Below, piece after piece: positions 9,199-18,341 of a stretch of 64,000 bases of DNA (positions within the stretch are counted from its first letter, which is position 1; each line of letters starts with the position of its first letter). The position numbers were made by a program, and so were the translations under genes. The notes under the pieces are model-generated. The model searched no databases and had not been told where the DNA came from. It worked only from the letters and a program-made list of their open reading frames with translations. The stretch is from Fenollaria timonensis. GTDB lineage: Bacteria > Bacillota > Clostridia > Tissierellales > Peptoniphilaceae. The stretch is taken from NCBI RefSeq assembly GCF_001457835.1, contig NZ_LN898229.1:64293-128292 (forward strand), in the 5' to 3' direction.

Positions 9199-9227
9199 AT
9201 TATACAATATATTTATAAATATTTCTA
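9199..9227 (-). promoter_or_regulatory. Promoter of the exported-protein operon
   Basis: TATAAT (9204-9199) on the minus strand with a weak -35 element TAGAAA (9227-9222) 17 bases upstream, about 40 bases before the start codon. Confidence 0.55.
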
Positions 9228-9478
9228 GTATTCTTTTAAATAATATTTTGTCCTAACTTTACCAAACATGTTCATATTTTTAAATATGAACATAGTTTAT
9301 TTTGTTTTTGTGTATAGTTTTATGAAATACTATATTTATTGCTAGAATTTGGGGTGTAATGGAAGATTTTTTTCAAGTGTAAGAAAATGGGGTGTTTTTT
9401 GTTTAAATTAAATTTTTGTTTTTGCTATAAATTTGATCTTTTTCTATGATTTTATATTAAATGATATATTTTACGCAT
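9228..9478. other. AT-rich intergenic region with a 26-bp palindrome
   Basis: No gene is visible. The only clear structure is a perfect 12-bp inverted repeat with a two-base centre (9268-9279 and 9282-9293; arm ATGTTCATATTT), which could be an operator for the exported-protein operon or a cruciform. The remainder is T-rich with two GGGGTGT words. Confidence 0.5.
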
Positions 9479-9507
9479 AAAAATAAGCCTGCATCTCTGC
9501 AAGCTTA
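9479..9507 (-). terminator. Terminator of the glucosaminidase gene
   Basis: Minus strand stem of nine pairs (9507-9499 with 9492-9484, one G-U) followed by five T (9483-9479). Confidence 0.75.
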
Positions 9508-9557
9508 TCGATTACATTTTACTATTTAATTTAATATTAATAAATTTCTTCTAAATC

Positions 9558-10199
9558 TTATTTTACTTCTTCCATTAACTTACCCATAAGCCAAACGACA
9601 TCTGAGCGCCATTTCTTATGACGTGGTGGGCAATATATCTTTGCGAATGTTTTTAGTGATTTGCCTTTATATAGGTTTCTTGTTATTAGCTCTCCAAAGT
9701 ATAGGATATTGTCCTTTGGTGTTTTAAAGCTTAGGTATCCGTTTGATCCTCTTATACCGTAGAAGTTATTTGTATTTGCTTGTCTACCTTCCCAGCCTGC
9801 TTCTGCGATTGATACTGCGATGGCAAATATGCCGTTGACTCCATATGTGTTTTCAAGTGCCTTAAAACTTTCTCCTTGTCCAGCTAAAGCTGTCTTCGCT
9901 AAGACTTTATTAAATTCTTCCTCACTTAAGTTTGTTGTTTGATAAACGTCGTATGTAAGATTCTTTTCTTCTTCTACCATGACTAAAACTAGTTCATCTA
10001 GGTCGCTAATAATCTCACTGTCTCTTCTGTTTATCATGTCTTCTTCATTGTAGTTAATAATCATATCTATATCTTCTTGATTATTGTCTTGATTGTTTTC
10101 ATCTTCCCTTTGCGCCATAGTCCCTGTACTATTTAATATATTTCCACAAAGAAAAACAAACAATAGTAAAAATGTAATAATAAATTTTTTCCTATTCAT
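9558..10199 (-). CDS. Exported glucosaminidase (peptidoglycan hydrolase)
   Basis: 213 residues. An N-terminal signal sequence or anchor (residues 5-28) and an acidic, asparagine-rich linker (about 32-70) precede a glucosaminidase domain of the FlgJ/LytG type (about 85-213). The segment SIAEAGWEG carries the probable catalytic glutamate, followed by the family motif NNFYGIRG. Such enzymes cleave the glycan strands of peptidoglycan at the cell surface. It is a single-gene unit with its own promoter and terminator, divergent from the acyl-transfer cluster. The domain is shorter than many relatives because there are no extra wall-binding repeats. Confidence 0.85.
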   Translation of the reverse strand: MNRKKFIITFLLLFVFLCGNILNSTGTMAQREDENNQDNNQEDIDMIINYNEEDMINRRDSEIISDLDELVLVMVEEEKNLTYDVYQTTNLSEEEFNKVLAKTALAGQGESFKALENTYGVNGIFAIAVSIAEAGWEGRQANTNNFYGIRGSNGYLSFKTPKDNILYFGELITRNLYKGKSLKTFAKIYCPPRHKKWRSDVVWLMGKLMEEVK

Positions 10200-10226
10200 T
10201 TTGTCCCTCCTATTTTTACAATTGCT

Positions 10227-10255
10227 ATTGTAACAAAATTTAATGTAAATGTCTA
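10227..10255 (-). promoter_or_regulatory. Promoter of the glucosaminidase gene
   Basis: Minus strand TAGACA (10255-10250), 17-base spacer, TACAAT (10232-10227), about 28 bases before the start codon; GGAGGG ribosome site follows. Confidence 0.65.
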
Positions 10256-10344
10256 GTTAAAGTTTTTTAATTAAATTATGACACAAATATTAAGATATGT
10301 TACAAATTCTTCATATTATTTTCCAAGATTTTCGCCAAAGAGTA

Positions 10345-10373
10345 TTGAAATTTCTACGTTTACATTATATAAT
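10345..10373 (+). promoter_or_regulatory. Promoter of the acyl-transfer gene cluster
   Basis: TTGAAA (10345-10350), 17-base spacer, TATAAT (10368-10373). It leaves an untranslated leader of roughly 110 bases before ATG 10491, AT-rich with a weak ATGAAA/TTTCAT stem. Confidence 0.75.
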
Positions 10374-10490
10374 AATGAAAGAGATATTTCGTACAAATAA
10401 TCTGTTTTTTATGAAGGAAATTGTTTCAAAAAAATGAAATTATATAATTTTGTTTCATAATAAGGGTTTCGAAATAATTTGAGGTGTAAA

Positions 10491-11396
10491 ATGAGAGATA
10501 ATTTTAAATATAGAAGAAAAAAAAGAAAAAACAAAAAAACTATTTCTCTTACGATTTTTGTTCTTATTTTATTAGGAATGATATATTTTTTATATAGTAA
10601 CTACTATTTAAATAGAAATAAAGAAAATATAAATGTAGATGAAATTTTTGATGGTATCAAAAAGACAAATATTGTTAAGGAATTAATTGACAAAGAGATC
10701 TACAACTATAATTTTAAGATAAAAGAGAAAGAGCTTCTTGCATATAGAAAGAAGCGTAAGGAAGAAGAACTTGCTAAGCTATTGGCAAAAGGTGAAGAAG
10801 TTAATCCTAAGGACTTTAAGAATGTTAAAGTTTCGAAATCTTCTGTAAACACTGTTCCTATATCTGTCTACAAGGAATACTTTAAGGAAGACCTCTTCAT
10901 TGGTGACTCGATCACTGAAGAGCTTAAGTACTACAAATTCCTTTATGACAACAATGTCTTTTCAAAGATTGGTTTAAATACTGATACGCTTAGAAAACTT
11001 ATTCCGGATGAGGACTTTGGTATTGAACCTAAAAACATTTATCTAATGATGGGTCTTAATGACTCTGTCTTTGTTAAGACTGAGGAAAAGTTTAAGGAAA
11101 GGTATCTAGCGATGCTTGATGCTCTTCAAGCGAAGTTCCCTGATGCGAAAATTTATCTACAAGCCATCTTCCCTGTAAGTAAAGCTTTGGATGAAAAAGA
11201 GGATGCAAGGGTAAATAATACTAAGATAAATTCATTTAATGAAGTTATCAAAACTATTGCGAGTGAGAGAGGACTTGATTATTTAGACTTCTCTTACCTA
11301 TTAAAAGAAAACGAAGACTACTTCGAACCAGATGGCATGCACTTAAAGAGCAAGTTTCACAAGGTCTGGTTGAATGAAGTCAAGAATATTCACTAA
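10491..11396 (+). CDS. Membrane-anchored SGNH/GDSL-type hydrolase-fold protein
   Basis: 301 residues from ATG 10491; GAGGTG four bases upstream decides this start over an in-frame TTG 12 bases earlier. A very basic N-terminus and one membrane helix (about 16-35) are followed by a charged stalk and an SGNH domain from about residue 130. Block I reads FIGDSITEEL with nucleophile Ser140, block III has GLND, and block V reads DGMH with Asp281 and His284, so the catalytic triad is complete. SGNH proteins paired with MBOAT proteins add or remove O-acetyl groups on extracellular polymers. It opens the cluster that includes the MBOAT gene at 11873, so a role in O-acylation of a wall polymer is inferred. 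Confidence 0.8.
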   Translation: MRDNFKYRRKKRKNKKTISLTIFVLILLGMIYFLYSNYYLNRNKENINVDEIFDGIKKTNIVKELIDKEIYNYNFKIKEKELLAYRKKRKEEELAKLLAKGEEVNPKDFKNVKVSKSSVNTVPISVYKEYFKEDLFIGDSITEELKYYKFLYDNNVFSKIGLNTDTLRKLIPDEDFGIEPKNIYLMMGLNDSVFVKTEEKFKERYLAMLDALQAKFPDAKIYLQAIFPVSKALDEKEDARVNNTKINSFNEVIKTIASERGLDYLDFSYLLKENEDYFEPDGMHLKSKFHKVWLNEVKNIH

Positions 11397-11417
11397 AGTA
11401 TAAAAGGTAGGTTAATT

Positions 11418-11873
11418 ATGAAAAAGATGATTTTATTTATAAGCGTTGCGCTTATGATATTTATGATTGGCTGCTCAAGTAAAGATGTTAGCCTTGCAGA
11501 TATTAAAAACAAGCTAAAAGATACGATTGATTTTTCAACTTTCTCTAAGGAAGAAGAAAGTACTTTCTTAAAAGATACTTTTGATTTTGATACAGACAAA
11601 ATTGATGCATATGAAGTATATGTACCACAAACAAATTTAAATACAAATACAGTTTTGCTATTAAATCTTAAAAGTGCGAGTGATGCAAGTGAATTTAAAG
11701 AAAAAATTAACGCGTACAAAGAAAATCTTTTAAATATATATAAAGATTACGCTCCTGATCAAGCAGAATTTGTTAAAGACAGCGTATATGAAGAACATGG
11801 CAAGACTATCGTATTCGTAATATCAGATAAGTCAGAAGAAGTTAAAAAGGCTTTAGCTGATCTATATAAATAA
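11418..11873 (+). CDS. DUF4358-type lipoprotein
   Basis: 151 residues with a lipoprotein signal peptide ending in the lipobox MIGC (Cys about residue 17), then a compact lysine-rich domain of the DUF4358 kind. DUF4358 lipoproteins are often found beside MBOAT and DHHW genes in Clostridia, and their function is unknown. The stop overlaps the start of the MBOAT gene (TAATG), which supports coupled synthesis. No catalytic motif is visible. Confidence 0.7.
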   Translation: MKKMILFISVALMIFMIGCSSKDVSLADIKNKLKDTIDFSTFSKEEESTFLKDTFDFDTDKIDAYEVYVPQTNLNTNTVLLLNLKSASDASEFKEKINAYKENLLNIYKDYAPDQAEFVKDSVYEEHGKTIVFVISDKSEEVKKALADLYK

Positions 11874-13252
11874 TGGTATTCTCATCACTTTTATTTCTAT
11901 ACGTATTCTTACCAATTGCATTATTCTTATACTATATATCGCCCGAAAAGATAAAGAACTTCACGCTCTTTATCCTCTCCCTCATCTTTTACGCATGGGG
12001 CGAGCCGATATATGTAGGGATAATGCTTTTTTCCAGTGTATTTGATTATTGCAATGGAAGACTTTTAAATAAATTTAAAGAAGATTGGAAACGTAAAGCA
12101 GTCCTTATATTGAGTGTAATTGTCAATATTGGTCTGCTTTTTTTCTTTAAGTACTATAATTTTGTGATTGACAACTTAAATTATCTATTTTATTTAAATA
12201 TCAGCGCAAGCACATTGACACTGCCTCTTGGCATATCCTTCTACACATTTCAAACGCTTAGCTACACCATCGACGTATATAGAGGCGAGGTCGAAGCATC
12301 AAATAGCTTCTTCGACTACAGTGCCTATGTTGCGATGTTCCCTCAGCTAGTCGCTGGACCTATAGTTAGATACATCGACATCTATAATCAGCTTAAGAAT
12401 AGGGACTTTTCTGACAGCTCTATCGCTTATGGCATCAAGAGATTTGTTTATGGTCTTGCTAAAAAAGTTTTGATTGCGAATAAACTTGGTGAGCTATATA
12501 AGATAATACTTGCGAAAGAGGTGGCAGGACTAGCCTCATCAATGGCGTGGCTCGGCATCATCGCCTTTACTCTTCAAATCTACTTTGACTTTAGTGGCTA
12601 CTCAGACATGGCAATAGGCTTGGGTCGCATGCTTGGCTTTGACTTCTTGGAAAACTTTAACTTCCCTTACATTTCAAAGTCCATCACTGAATTTTGGAGA
12701 CGCTGGCACATGAGTTTATCGCTATGGTTCAGAAATTATGTCTACATACCACTCGGTGGCAATAGAGTGAAAGTGCCTAGACAGATACTAAACTTGTTTA
12801 TCACCTGGTTCCTAACAGGTTTTTGGCACGGAGCTGACTTTAACTTCATTTTATGGGGTCTATACTACTTCACTTTACTTGTCTTAGAAAAATTCGTTTA
12901 TGCTAAGGCCCTTGATAAAGCGCCAAATTTCATTAAGCATATATATACGATATTTCTAGTAATTATTGGCTGGGTAATATTTGAGTTTAAAGTGGCAGAT
13001 ATAGGTCCATTCTTAAAGGCGATGTTTAATTTTAAAAACTTTGCCTCGTCTGAAGCGCTATTCTACTTAAAAGAATACGGCTTCTATCTAGTGCTTGGCA
13101 CAGTGCTTTCATTAGGCGCGTGCAAAAAGCTTATTTGCAAGGAAAGAAAAATGACTTACTTAGAAATTGCCTTTTTATTCATCTTGCTAATACTTGTGAC
13201 TATGTCCTTAATTAGTGAGTCCTACAACCCATTCTTGTATTTTAGATTTTAG
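11873..13252 (+). CDS. MBOAT family O-acyltransferase (AlgI/DltB-like)
   Basis: 459 residues with about ten to eleven membrane segments. The MBOAT signature includes the near-invariant FWHG segment in GFWHGADFNFILWG, with the likely catalytic His319, and the upstream PQLVAGPIVRY and EFWRRWHMSLS motifs. These enzymes carry acyl groups, usually acetyl, across the membrane to extracellular polysaccharides or teichoic acids. The downstream DHHW protein and upstream SGNH protein are the expected extracellular transfer partners. There is no dltA/dltC homologue nearby, so D-alanylation is unlikely and O-acetylation is the better guess. The acceptor polymer is unknown. Confidence 0.92.
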   Translation: MVFSSLLFLYVFLPIALFLYYISPEKIKNFTLFILSLIFYAWGEPIYVGIMLFSSVFDYCNGRLLNKFKEDWKRKAVLILSVIVNIGLLFFFKYYNFVIDNLNYLFYLNISASTLTLPLGISFYTFQTLSYTIDVYRGEVEASNSFFDYSAYVAMFPQLVAGPIVRYIDIYNQLKNRDFSDSSIAYGIKRFVYGLAKKVLIANKLGELYKIILAKEVAGLASSMAWLGIIAFTLQIYFDFSGYSDMAIGLGRMLGFDFLENFNFPYISKSITEFWRRWHMSLSLWFRNYVYIPLGGNRVKVPRQILNLFITWFLTGFWHGADFNFILWGLYYFTLLVLEKFVYAKALDKAPNFIKHIYTIFLVIIGWVIFEFKVADIGPFLKAMFNFKNFASSEALFYLKEYGFYLVLGTVLSLGACKKLICKERKMTYLEIAFLFILLILVTMSLISESYNPFLYFRF

Positions 13253-13261
13253 GTGATAGAT

Positions 13262-14311
13262 ATGAAAGATAAATTACTCAAAATATTATTCTTTATATTT
13301 ATAGCTTCGGTTTTAGTGGCAAACGTTATTAGTGAAGACAGAAGCTTTAGTCAAAATGAAAATAGAGTTTTGGAAGAGCTACCGAAGTTTTCATTATTTT
13401 CACTAAAAAGCGGCGACTTCACTAAGAAGTTCGAAGCGTATTGCAAGGATCAATTCATATTCAAAGATGCCTTAGTTGGCGCTAGATCAAAGCTTGACTA
13501 CGCTCTTGGCAAGAGAGAATTTAATAATGTCTATATCGGAACGGACAAAAATTATTACGAAAAATATATTTATGATGAAAATAAGGCCCGCAAATTCATT
13601 AAGTATGTGAACGATATCGATGTCAAGGACAAATACATCGCCATCTGCCCCGATAAAGGCGAGGTCTATAGAGAGAGACTTCCTAAGGGTGCCATCTTTA
13701 GTGACGAAACTAAAGTTCTTAATAGATACAAAAATGAAATCGAAGGCAAATACATCGATTTATACACGCTTATGATGGATCACAAGGACGAATACATCTT
13801 CTACAAGTCCGACCACCACTGGCGTGAAGGTGCTTACCTTGCCTACAAAGAGCTTACTAAGACTATGGGCCTAGAAGAGATTAAGGATATAGAGAAAGTG
13901 ACTTGTGATAATTTTAGAGGCTCACTCGATTCAAAGTCTTCTTATTATAATAGTGCTATCGACGAAATATTATTTTATCTGCCAAAAAATTATGATGAGA
14001 TAAAAGTCAAGGGAGATGACAAAGAGATCAAGGTCCTTAATAAAGATGAGTTCAAGAACAAAGACAAGTACAAGGCGCTATTCAGCGGTAACTATGGTCT
14101 AGTTGAGATAGAAGGCAATCCTGAGTCTGATAAGACGCTACTTATAGTAAAGGACTCGTTTGCAAACGCAGTGGCAAGTCTATTGACCAATGAATACAAA
14201 ACTATATACATGGTTGACAAGCGTTTCTTTAATCAAAAGATAAATGACTTTATCAAGGAGAATGATATCGATACTTGCTTGGTCCTTGGCAGCGTGAACG
14301 GACTTAATTAA
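13262..14311 (+). CDS. DHHW family (AlgX/AlgJ-like) exported protein
   Basis: 349 residues from ATG 13262, preferred over GTG 13253 because AGGTGA is five bases upstream. One N-terminal membrane helix or signal anchor (about 5-23) precedes an SGNH-like domain with the family-defining DHHW motif (KSDHHWREGAY, about residues 184-194) and a late Ser in IVKDSFANA, matching the AlgX/AlgJ arrangement. Proteins of this type complete MBOAT-dependent acetyl transfer outside the cell. Immediately downstream of the MBOAT gene, so a dedicated partner. Substrate unknown. Confidence 0.85.
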   Translation: MKDKLLKILFFIFIASVLVANVISEDRSFSQNENRVLEELPKFSLFSLKSGDFTKKFEAYCKDQFIFKDALVGARSKLDYALGKREFNNVYIGTDKNYYEKYIYDENKARKFIKYVNDIDVKDKYIAICPDKGEVYRERLPKGAIFSDETKVLNRYKNEIEGKYIDLYTLMMDHKDEYIFYKSDHHWREGAYLAYKELTKTMGLEEIKDIEKVTCDNFRGSLDSKSSYYNSAIDEILFYLPKNYDEIKVKGDDKEIKVLNKDEFKNKDKYKALFSGNYGLVEIEGNPESDKTLLIVKDSFANAVASLLTNEYKTIYMVDKRFFNQKINDFIKENDIDTCLVLGSVNGLN

Positions 14312-14361
14312 AGCTTGAAAAATCCCGCTTTATGTTGTATTATATACTTAGAGGTGAAACT

Positions 14362-15450
14362 ATGAATAAAAGAAAAATATCGCTAATGATGGTATTAGTT
14401 TTATTATTTAGCATTTTATCATCTTGCAAACCAAAGCTAAGAACGAAGTTTTCATTTAACTACTTCGACAGCTTCGATACTTTGGTTAAGGCGACTGGCT
14501 ACTTCTACAGCCAAGGCGAAGCAGATGAATTCGATAAAAAATTAGCTGAAAAATTAAAGTACTACGACCACCTATTCGACTGCCACAAGGAGCACGAAGG
14601 CATCAACAATGTCTTTACCATCAACAAGATGGCTGGCAAAGAAAAGGTTAAGGTCGATAAGGCTCTTATAGATCTTATTTCGCAAGCAAAAACACTCGGC
14701 CTAAAGTATGACTCTGATGTCAATATTGCTTTTGGAGCAATAATCGAACTTTGGGAGAAGAGCATGACTGAGGCGCTTGAAAATGATGAATTAAAGGCGA
14801 ATATACCTGATATGAACGAGCTTAAAGAGAGGGCTAAGTACGCCTCAATAAATAATATCATCATCGATAAAGAAGAAAATACTGTATATATCTCAGATGA
14901 AAAGACTAAGCTAAATCTAGGCTCCGTTGCCAAGGGATACGCGGTTGAACTTATATGCAACGAGCTTAAGGACGATGGCTTTGACTCAGTAGTTATCAGT
15001 GCTGGAGGCAATGTTAAGACCATCGGCCACCCTAACGGCGAAACTGATAGGAAGTGGACTATAGGCGTTGAAAATCCTTACTCTGCATCAGAGATGAAGG
15101 AAGGCGACTCTGAAATTTATGACATACTATATACTATGGACAAGGCAATCGTTACATCTGGTGACTACCAAAGATATTTCTATGGCCTTGACAATGTTAA
15201 ATACAATCACATCATAGATACAAGAACTCTATCAAGCGCAAGAAACTTTAGAGCTGTCACTGTAATCACTAAGGACTCAGGCATAGCGGACTTCCTGTCT
15301 ACCCTACTATTCACACTGACTTATGAAGAAGGCGTAGAGGTACTTAAGGACTTCCCTGACACTGAAGCTTTGTGGATTAACTTTGATAACACTGAGTTCT
15401 ACACTGACGGTCTTAAGCACTACTCCAAGGCTTTAGGAGCAACGAAATAA
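14362..15450 (+). CDS. apbE: ApbE-type FAD:protein FMN transferase, lipoprotein
   Basis: 362 residues from ATG 14362 (AGAGGTG upstream; an earlier in-frame TTG has no site). The signal peptide ends in a lipobox LSSC. Family motifs visible are LNLGSVAKGYAVE, the glycine-rich ISAGGNVKTIG and HIIDTRT near the end. ApbE attaches FMN through phosphoester linkage to threonines of exported or membrane proteins such as RnfG/NqrC and FMN-binding-domain proteins. An FMN-binding lipoprotein with a matching SGAT motif is encoded at 53371-53814, a possible client. Position at the end of the MBOAT cluster may be only operonic. Confidence 0.9.
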   Translation: MNKRKISLMMVLVLLFSILSSCKPKLRTKFSFNYFDSFDTLVKATGYFYSQGEADEFDKKLAEKLKYYDHLFDCHKEHEGINNVFTINKMAGKEKVKVDKALIDLISQAKTLGLKYDSDVNIAFGAIIELWEKSMTEALENDELKANIPDMNELKERAKYASINNIIIDKEENTVYISDEKTKLNLGSVAKGYAVELICNELKDDGFDSVVISAGGNVKTIGHPNGETDRKWTIGVENPYSASEMKEGDSEIYDILYTMDKAIVTSGDYQRYFYGLDNVKYNHIIDTRTLSSARNFRAVTVITKDSGIADFLSTLLFTLTYEEGVEVLKDFPDTEALWINFDNTEFYTDGLKHYSKALGATK

Positions 15451-15902
15451 TGTTTAAGAACACACTCAGGGCGCTTATCTCATATATAGTAATCACAGTA
15501 ATTTCAGTACTTATGATGCTTTCACTAAAGAAGCTCAATAACCCACTTATACTAAGAATAGTCATGATCATCTATTCAATAGTAATACTTATGCTATTCT
15601 ACTTATCAGGCTTTTTAGTAAATACCAAATATAGGAAGAACAAGGCGCTTAAATCGTACAACTTAATCATATTTATAGGCCTAATTATATTTATAGCCTC
15701 GCTAATACTTTCGAAGTTCTATATAAAGGCGGAGCTATTCACAGAGAAATATTTCATATTCAATATAATGAATCAAGCTATGTACCTAGTTTTGAAGAGC
15801 TTTTTTATACCAGTAAACGCTATCACATCGTTCATTGCGTTTTTAATGACAAAGCTTCTCTACTCACTGGGCGTTCATAGCAAATACAAGTTAAGGAAGT
15901 GA
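15450..15902 (+). CDS. Four-helix membrane protein, unknown
   Basis: 150 residues with four hydrophobic helices (about 8-25, 34-55, 72-92 and 115-138) joined by short basic loops. The ATG overlaps the apbE stop (TAATG). No motif or family recognised. The coupling to apbE suggests co-expression but not a shared function. Confidence 0.6.
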   Translation: MFKNTLRALISYIVITVISVLMMLSLKKLNNPLILRIVMIIYSIVILMLFYLSGFLVNTKYRKNKALKSYNLIIFIGLIIFIASLILSKFYIKAELFTEKYFIFNIMNQAMYLVLKSFFIPVNAITSFIAFLMTKLLYSLGVHSKYKLRK

Positions 15903-15906
15903 TAAT

Positions 15907-16122
15907 ATGGCAAAAACTATTGACGACAAATTTATGGATCTAATGAAGGAAACTAATGAAAAATTTGATGCACTTAGAAACAAGATTGACAATATACCTA
16001 AGATGTCTAAGGCTGGCACAAGACTTATTACTAAGGAAGAAAAAGAACTTATTGAAAATTCAATGAGAGAAGAAAAAATTTCAAAAGAAGAAAATACTGA
16101 AGAAAACACTATTGAAGAATAA
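15907..16122 (+). CDS. Small charged protein, unknown
   Basis: 71 residues, soluble, rich in lysine and glutamate, with a predicted helical N-terminal half (MDLMKETNEKFDALRNKID) and an acidic low-complexity tail. Starts four bases after the membrane-protein gene with AAGTGATA upstream, and ends 14 bases before recD2, so it is embedded in the operon. No family recognised. Confidence 0.55.
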   Translation: MAKTIDDKFMDLMKETNEKFDALRNKIDNIPKMSKAGTRLITKEEKELIENSMREEKISKEENTEENTIEE

Positions 16123-16136
16123 TTAAAGGAGTTAAT

Positions 16137-18341
16137 ATGCTTATAGACGGTGAAGTAATTAAAATTGTATATAGAAATGATTTGAACGCGTATACCGTTA
16201 TGCAAGTTAACTCTGACGGCGAGCTTATCACTTGCGTTGGCACTGCCTTGACTGTTAAGGAGCACGACTACGTTGAGCTTGAGGGCGAGCTTGTCTTTCA
16301 CGAGAAGTACGGCGAACAAATTAATTTTACTAGGCTTAGCTTTAAGGAGAGAGACACAATTGAATCGATTAGGAGCTACTTGATTAAAAGTGGCATTCCT
16401 AAGATTGGTGAAAAAAGAGCCGAAGAGATTATTGACCTCTTCGGTCTTGATTCTATTAAAGTAATTTTTAACGAAACAGATAAACTTCTTCAAGTAAGAG
16501 GCATTGGTAAAAAGGCCCTTGCCGATATAAAAGAGTACATAAAATCAAATAAAGAGCGTGAAGAGATACTTCAAAAGCTTGCGAAATACAATCTACCAAC
16601 GGCTACCCTACTAAAGATATATAATATATATGGAGATGAAGCCATAAATATATTAAAAAATAATCCATATAGACTTATCTACGACAAAATTGGTATCGGC
16701 TTTAAAACTGCTGATAAGATTGCTCTTGAAGAAGGCGCCGACGCCAATGGACTTGAACGCTTAAAGTCAGCCATCATCTACCTTTTAAACATATATCTTG
16801 CTCAAGGCTCGACCTACATACCAAAGGACAGACTATATGAAGAGCTAAAATTTCTTATGACTATGGACGAGGATAAATTTAATCTCGCCATCAAAGAGCT
16901 CGCAACTACTGGAAACATCGCTGTTAAAAAGGAGCGCGGAACTAAATATAATGTCTACCTAAGCCTTTATTACGAAAAAGAGCTTGAGTGCGCGAAGAGA
17001 CTCTACGACATAAAAAACGCATCCCCATCGACCTATGTCTTCGACTGCGACAAACTTATAGAAAAGTATGAAGCAAGTGAAAATATTATCTTTGATGAAA
17101 AACAAAAGCTTGCGATTAAGAAGGCCTTTGTCAATAACATCTCCATCATCACAGGTGGACCAGGTACTGGAAAGACCTCGATTATCGAGGCCATCATCAC
17201 TATACTAAAGATCTTTAATATATCTTTTGCTCTTGCTGCGCCGACTGGTAAGGCCGCCAAGCGTATGGAAGAAAAAACGGGCGAAGCAGCTATGACTCTT
17301 CATAGGCTATTAAACATCGCCCCTATCGATGGCGCGGACTTTTTCGAAAGCTCTGAGGAGATCGAGGCAGACTTTATTATAGTTGATGAAGTGTCTATGA
17401 TGGATACACTTCTCTTTAGTGAGCTCTTATCGGCTATTGAGCCAGGCAAATCACTACTCCTACTTGGTGACAAGGACCAGCTACCTAGTGTTGGCGCTGG
17501 CAATGTCTTAGAGGATTTAATTAATTCAAACGAGGTCGAAACGACTGAGCTCGAACATATTTATAGGCAAAGTGAGAATAGTATGATAGCTATCAATTCA
17601 CAAGAGATACGCATGGGCCGTATGCCTGAGGTAAATAAGAAGGATAGTGATTTCTTCTTCATAAGCAAAGACTCGGACGATGATATACTTGAAGAGATAC
17701 TTGATCTTTTAAATGAAAGGCTGATTAATTACTTCAGTTTAGACCCATTCAAAGACGTACAGATACTTACGCCTACTAAAAAAGGCAAGCTTGGCACGCT
17801 TAATCTAAATTACATGCTGCAAAACCTACTTAATTCACGCGCTGATAAGCAAACTGTCAGAGCCATGGGCAAGGAGTTTCGTGTTGGCGATAAAGTAATT
17901 CAGATGAAGAATAATTACGATATAATTTCACATGAGTATAAGAATGGTAAGTACGAGGAAGTGACTGGCGTCTTCAATGGCGACACAGGCATAATCAGAA
18001 GCGTCGATAAAGATAACGAAACCATTGACATAGACTTTGACGACGGCAAGAGCGCTACTTATGATTTCTCCTTACTTGGAGAGCTCTCGCTTAGCTATGC
18101 CCTAACCGTTCATAAGTCCCAAGGCAGTGAGTTTGACTGCGTTATCATGCCCATTACCTACGCTAATGAAAAACTATTAACAAGAAATTTATTATATACT
18201 GCCATAACGAGAGCGAAAAAGCTACTTATTTTGGTCGGCAGAGAAAAATATCTAAAGCTAATGATTGACAATAACTTCATCAGCACTAGATACACTAGCC
18301 TTGAAAAGAGGATACGCGATTTAAAGAAGGTATTCAAATGA
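16137..18341 (+). CDS. recD2: RecD2-type DNA helicase
   Basis: 734 residues, the usual length for RecD2 (the RecD/TraA family without RecBC). An N-terminal OB-like region and tandem helix-hairpin-helix segments (about 80-200, including SGIPKIGEKRAEEI and VRGIGKKAL) precede the superfamily 1B motor. Walker A GGPGTGKTS is near residue 340, motif II DEVSMMD near 418, motif III GDKDQLPSVGAG near 445, and the C-terminal LSYALTVHKSQGSEFD and YTAITRAK motifs are intact. RecD2 unwinds DNA 5' to 3' and takes part in repair. ATGA-type coupling with comFC follows. Confidence 0.95.
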   Translation: MLIDGEVIKIVYRNDLNAYTVMQVNSDGELITCVGTALTVKEHDYVELEGELVFHEKYGEQINFTRLSFKERDTIESIRSYLIKSGIPKIGEKRAEEIIDLFGLDSIKVIFNETDKLLQVRGIGKKALADIKEYIKSNKEREEILQKLAKYNLPTATLLKIYNIYGDEAINILKNNPYRLIYDKIGIGFKTADKIALEEGADANGLERLKSAIIYLLNIYLAQGSTYIPKDRLYEELKFLMTMDEDKFNLAIKELATTGNIAVKKERGTKYNVYLSLYYEKELECAKRLYDIKNASPSTYVFDCDKLIEKYEASENIIFDEKQKLAIKKAFVNNISIITGGPGTGKTSIIEAIITILKIFNISFALAAPTGKAAKRMEEKTGEAAMTLHRLLNIAPIDGADFFESSEEIEADFIIVDEVSMMDTLLFSELLSAIEPGKSLLLLGDKDQLPSVGAGNVLEDLINSNEVETTELEHIYRQSENSMIAINSQEIRMGRMPEVNKKDSDFFFISKDSDDDILEEILDLLNERLINYFSLDPFKDVQILTPTKKGKLGTLNLNYMLQNLLNSRADKQTVRAMGKEFRVGDKVIQMKNNYDIISHEYKNGKYEEVTGVFNGDTGIIRSVDKDNETIDIDFDDGKSATYDFSLLGELSLSYALTVHKSQGSEFDCVIMPITYANEKLLTRNLLYTAITRAKKLLILVGREKYLKLMIDNNFISTRYTSLEKRIRDLKKVFK

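Noticed and set aside
11873-13252. DltB of a D-alanylation operon
   Set aside because: No dltA, dltC or dltD genes are adjacent; the DHHW and SGNH partners fit O-acetylation better.
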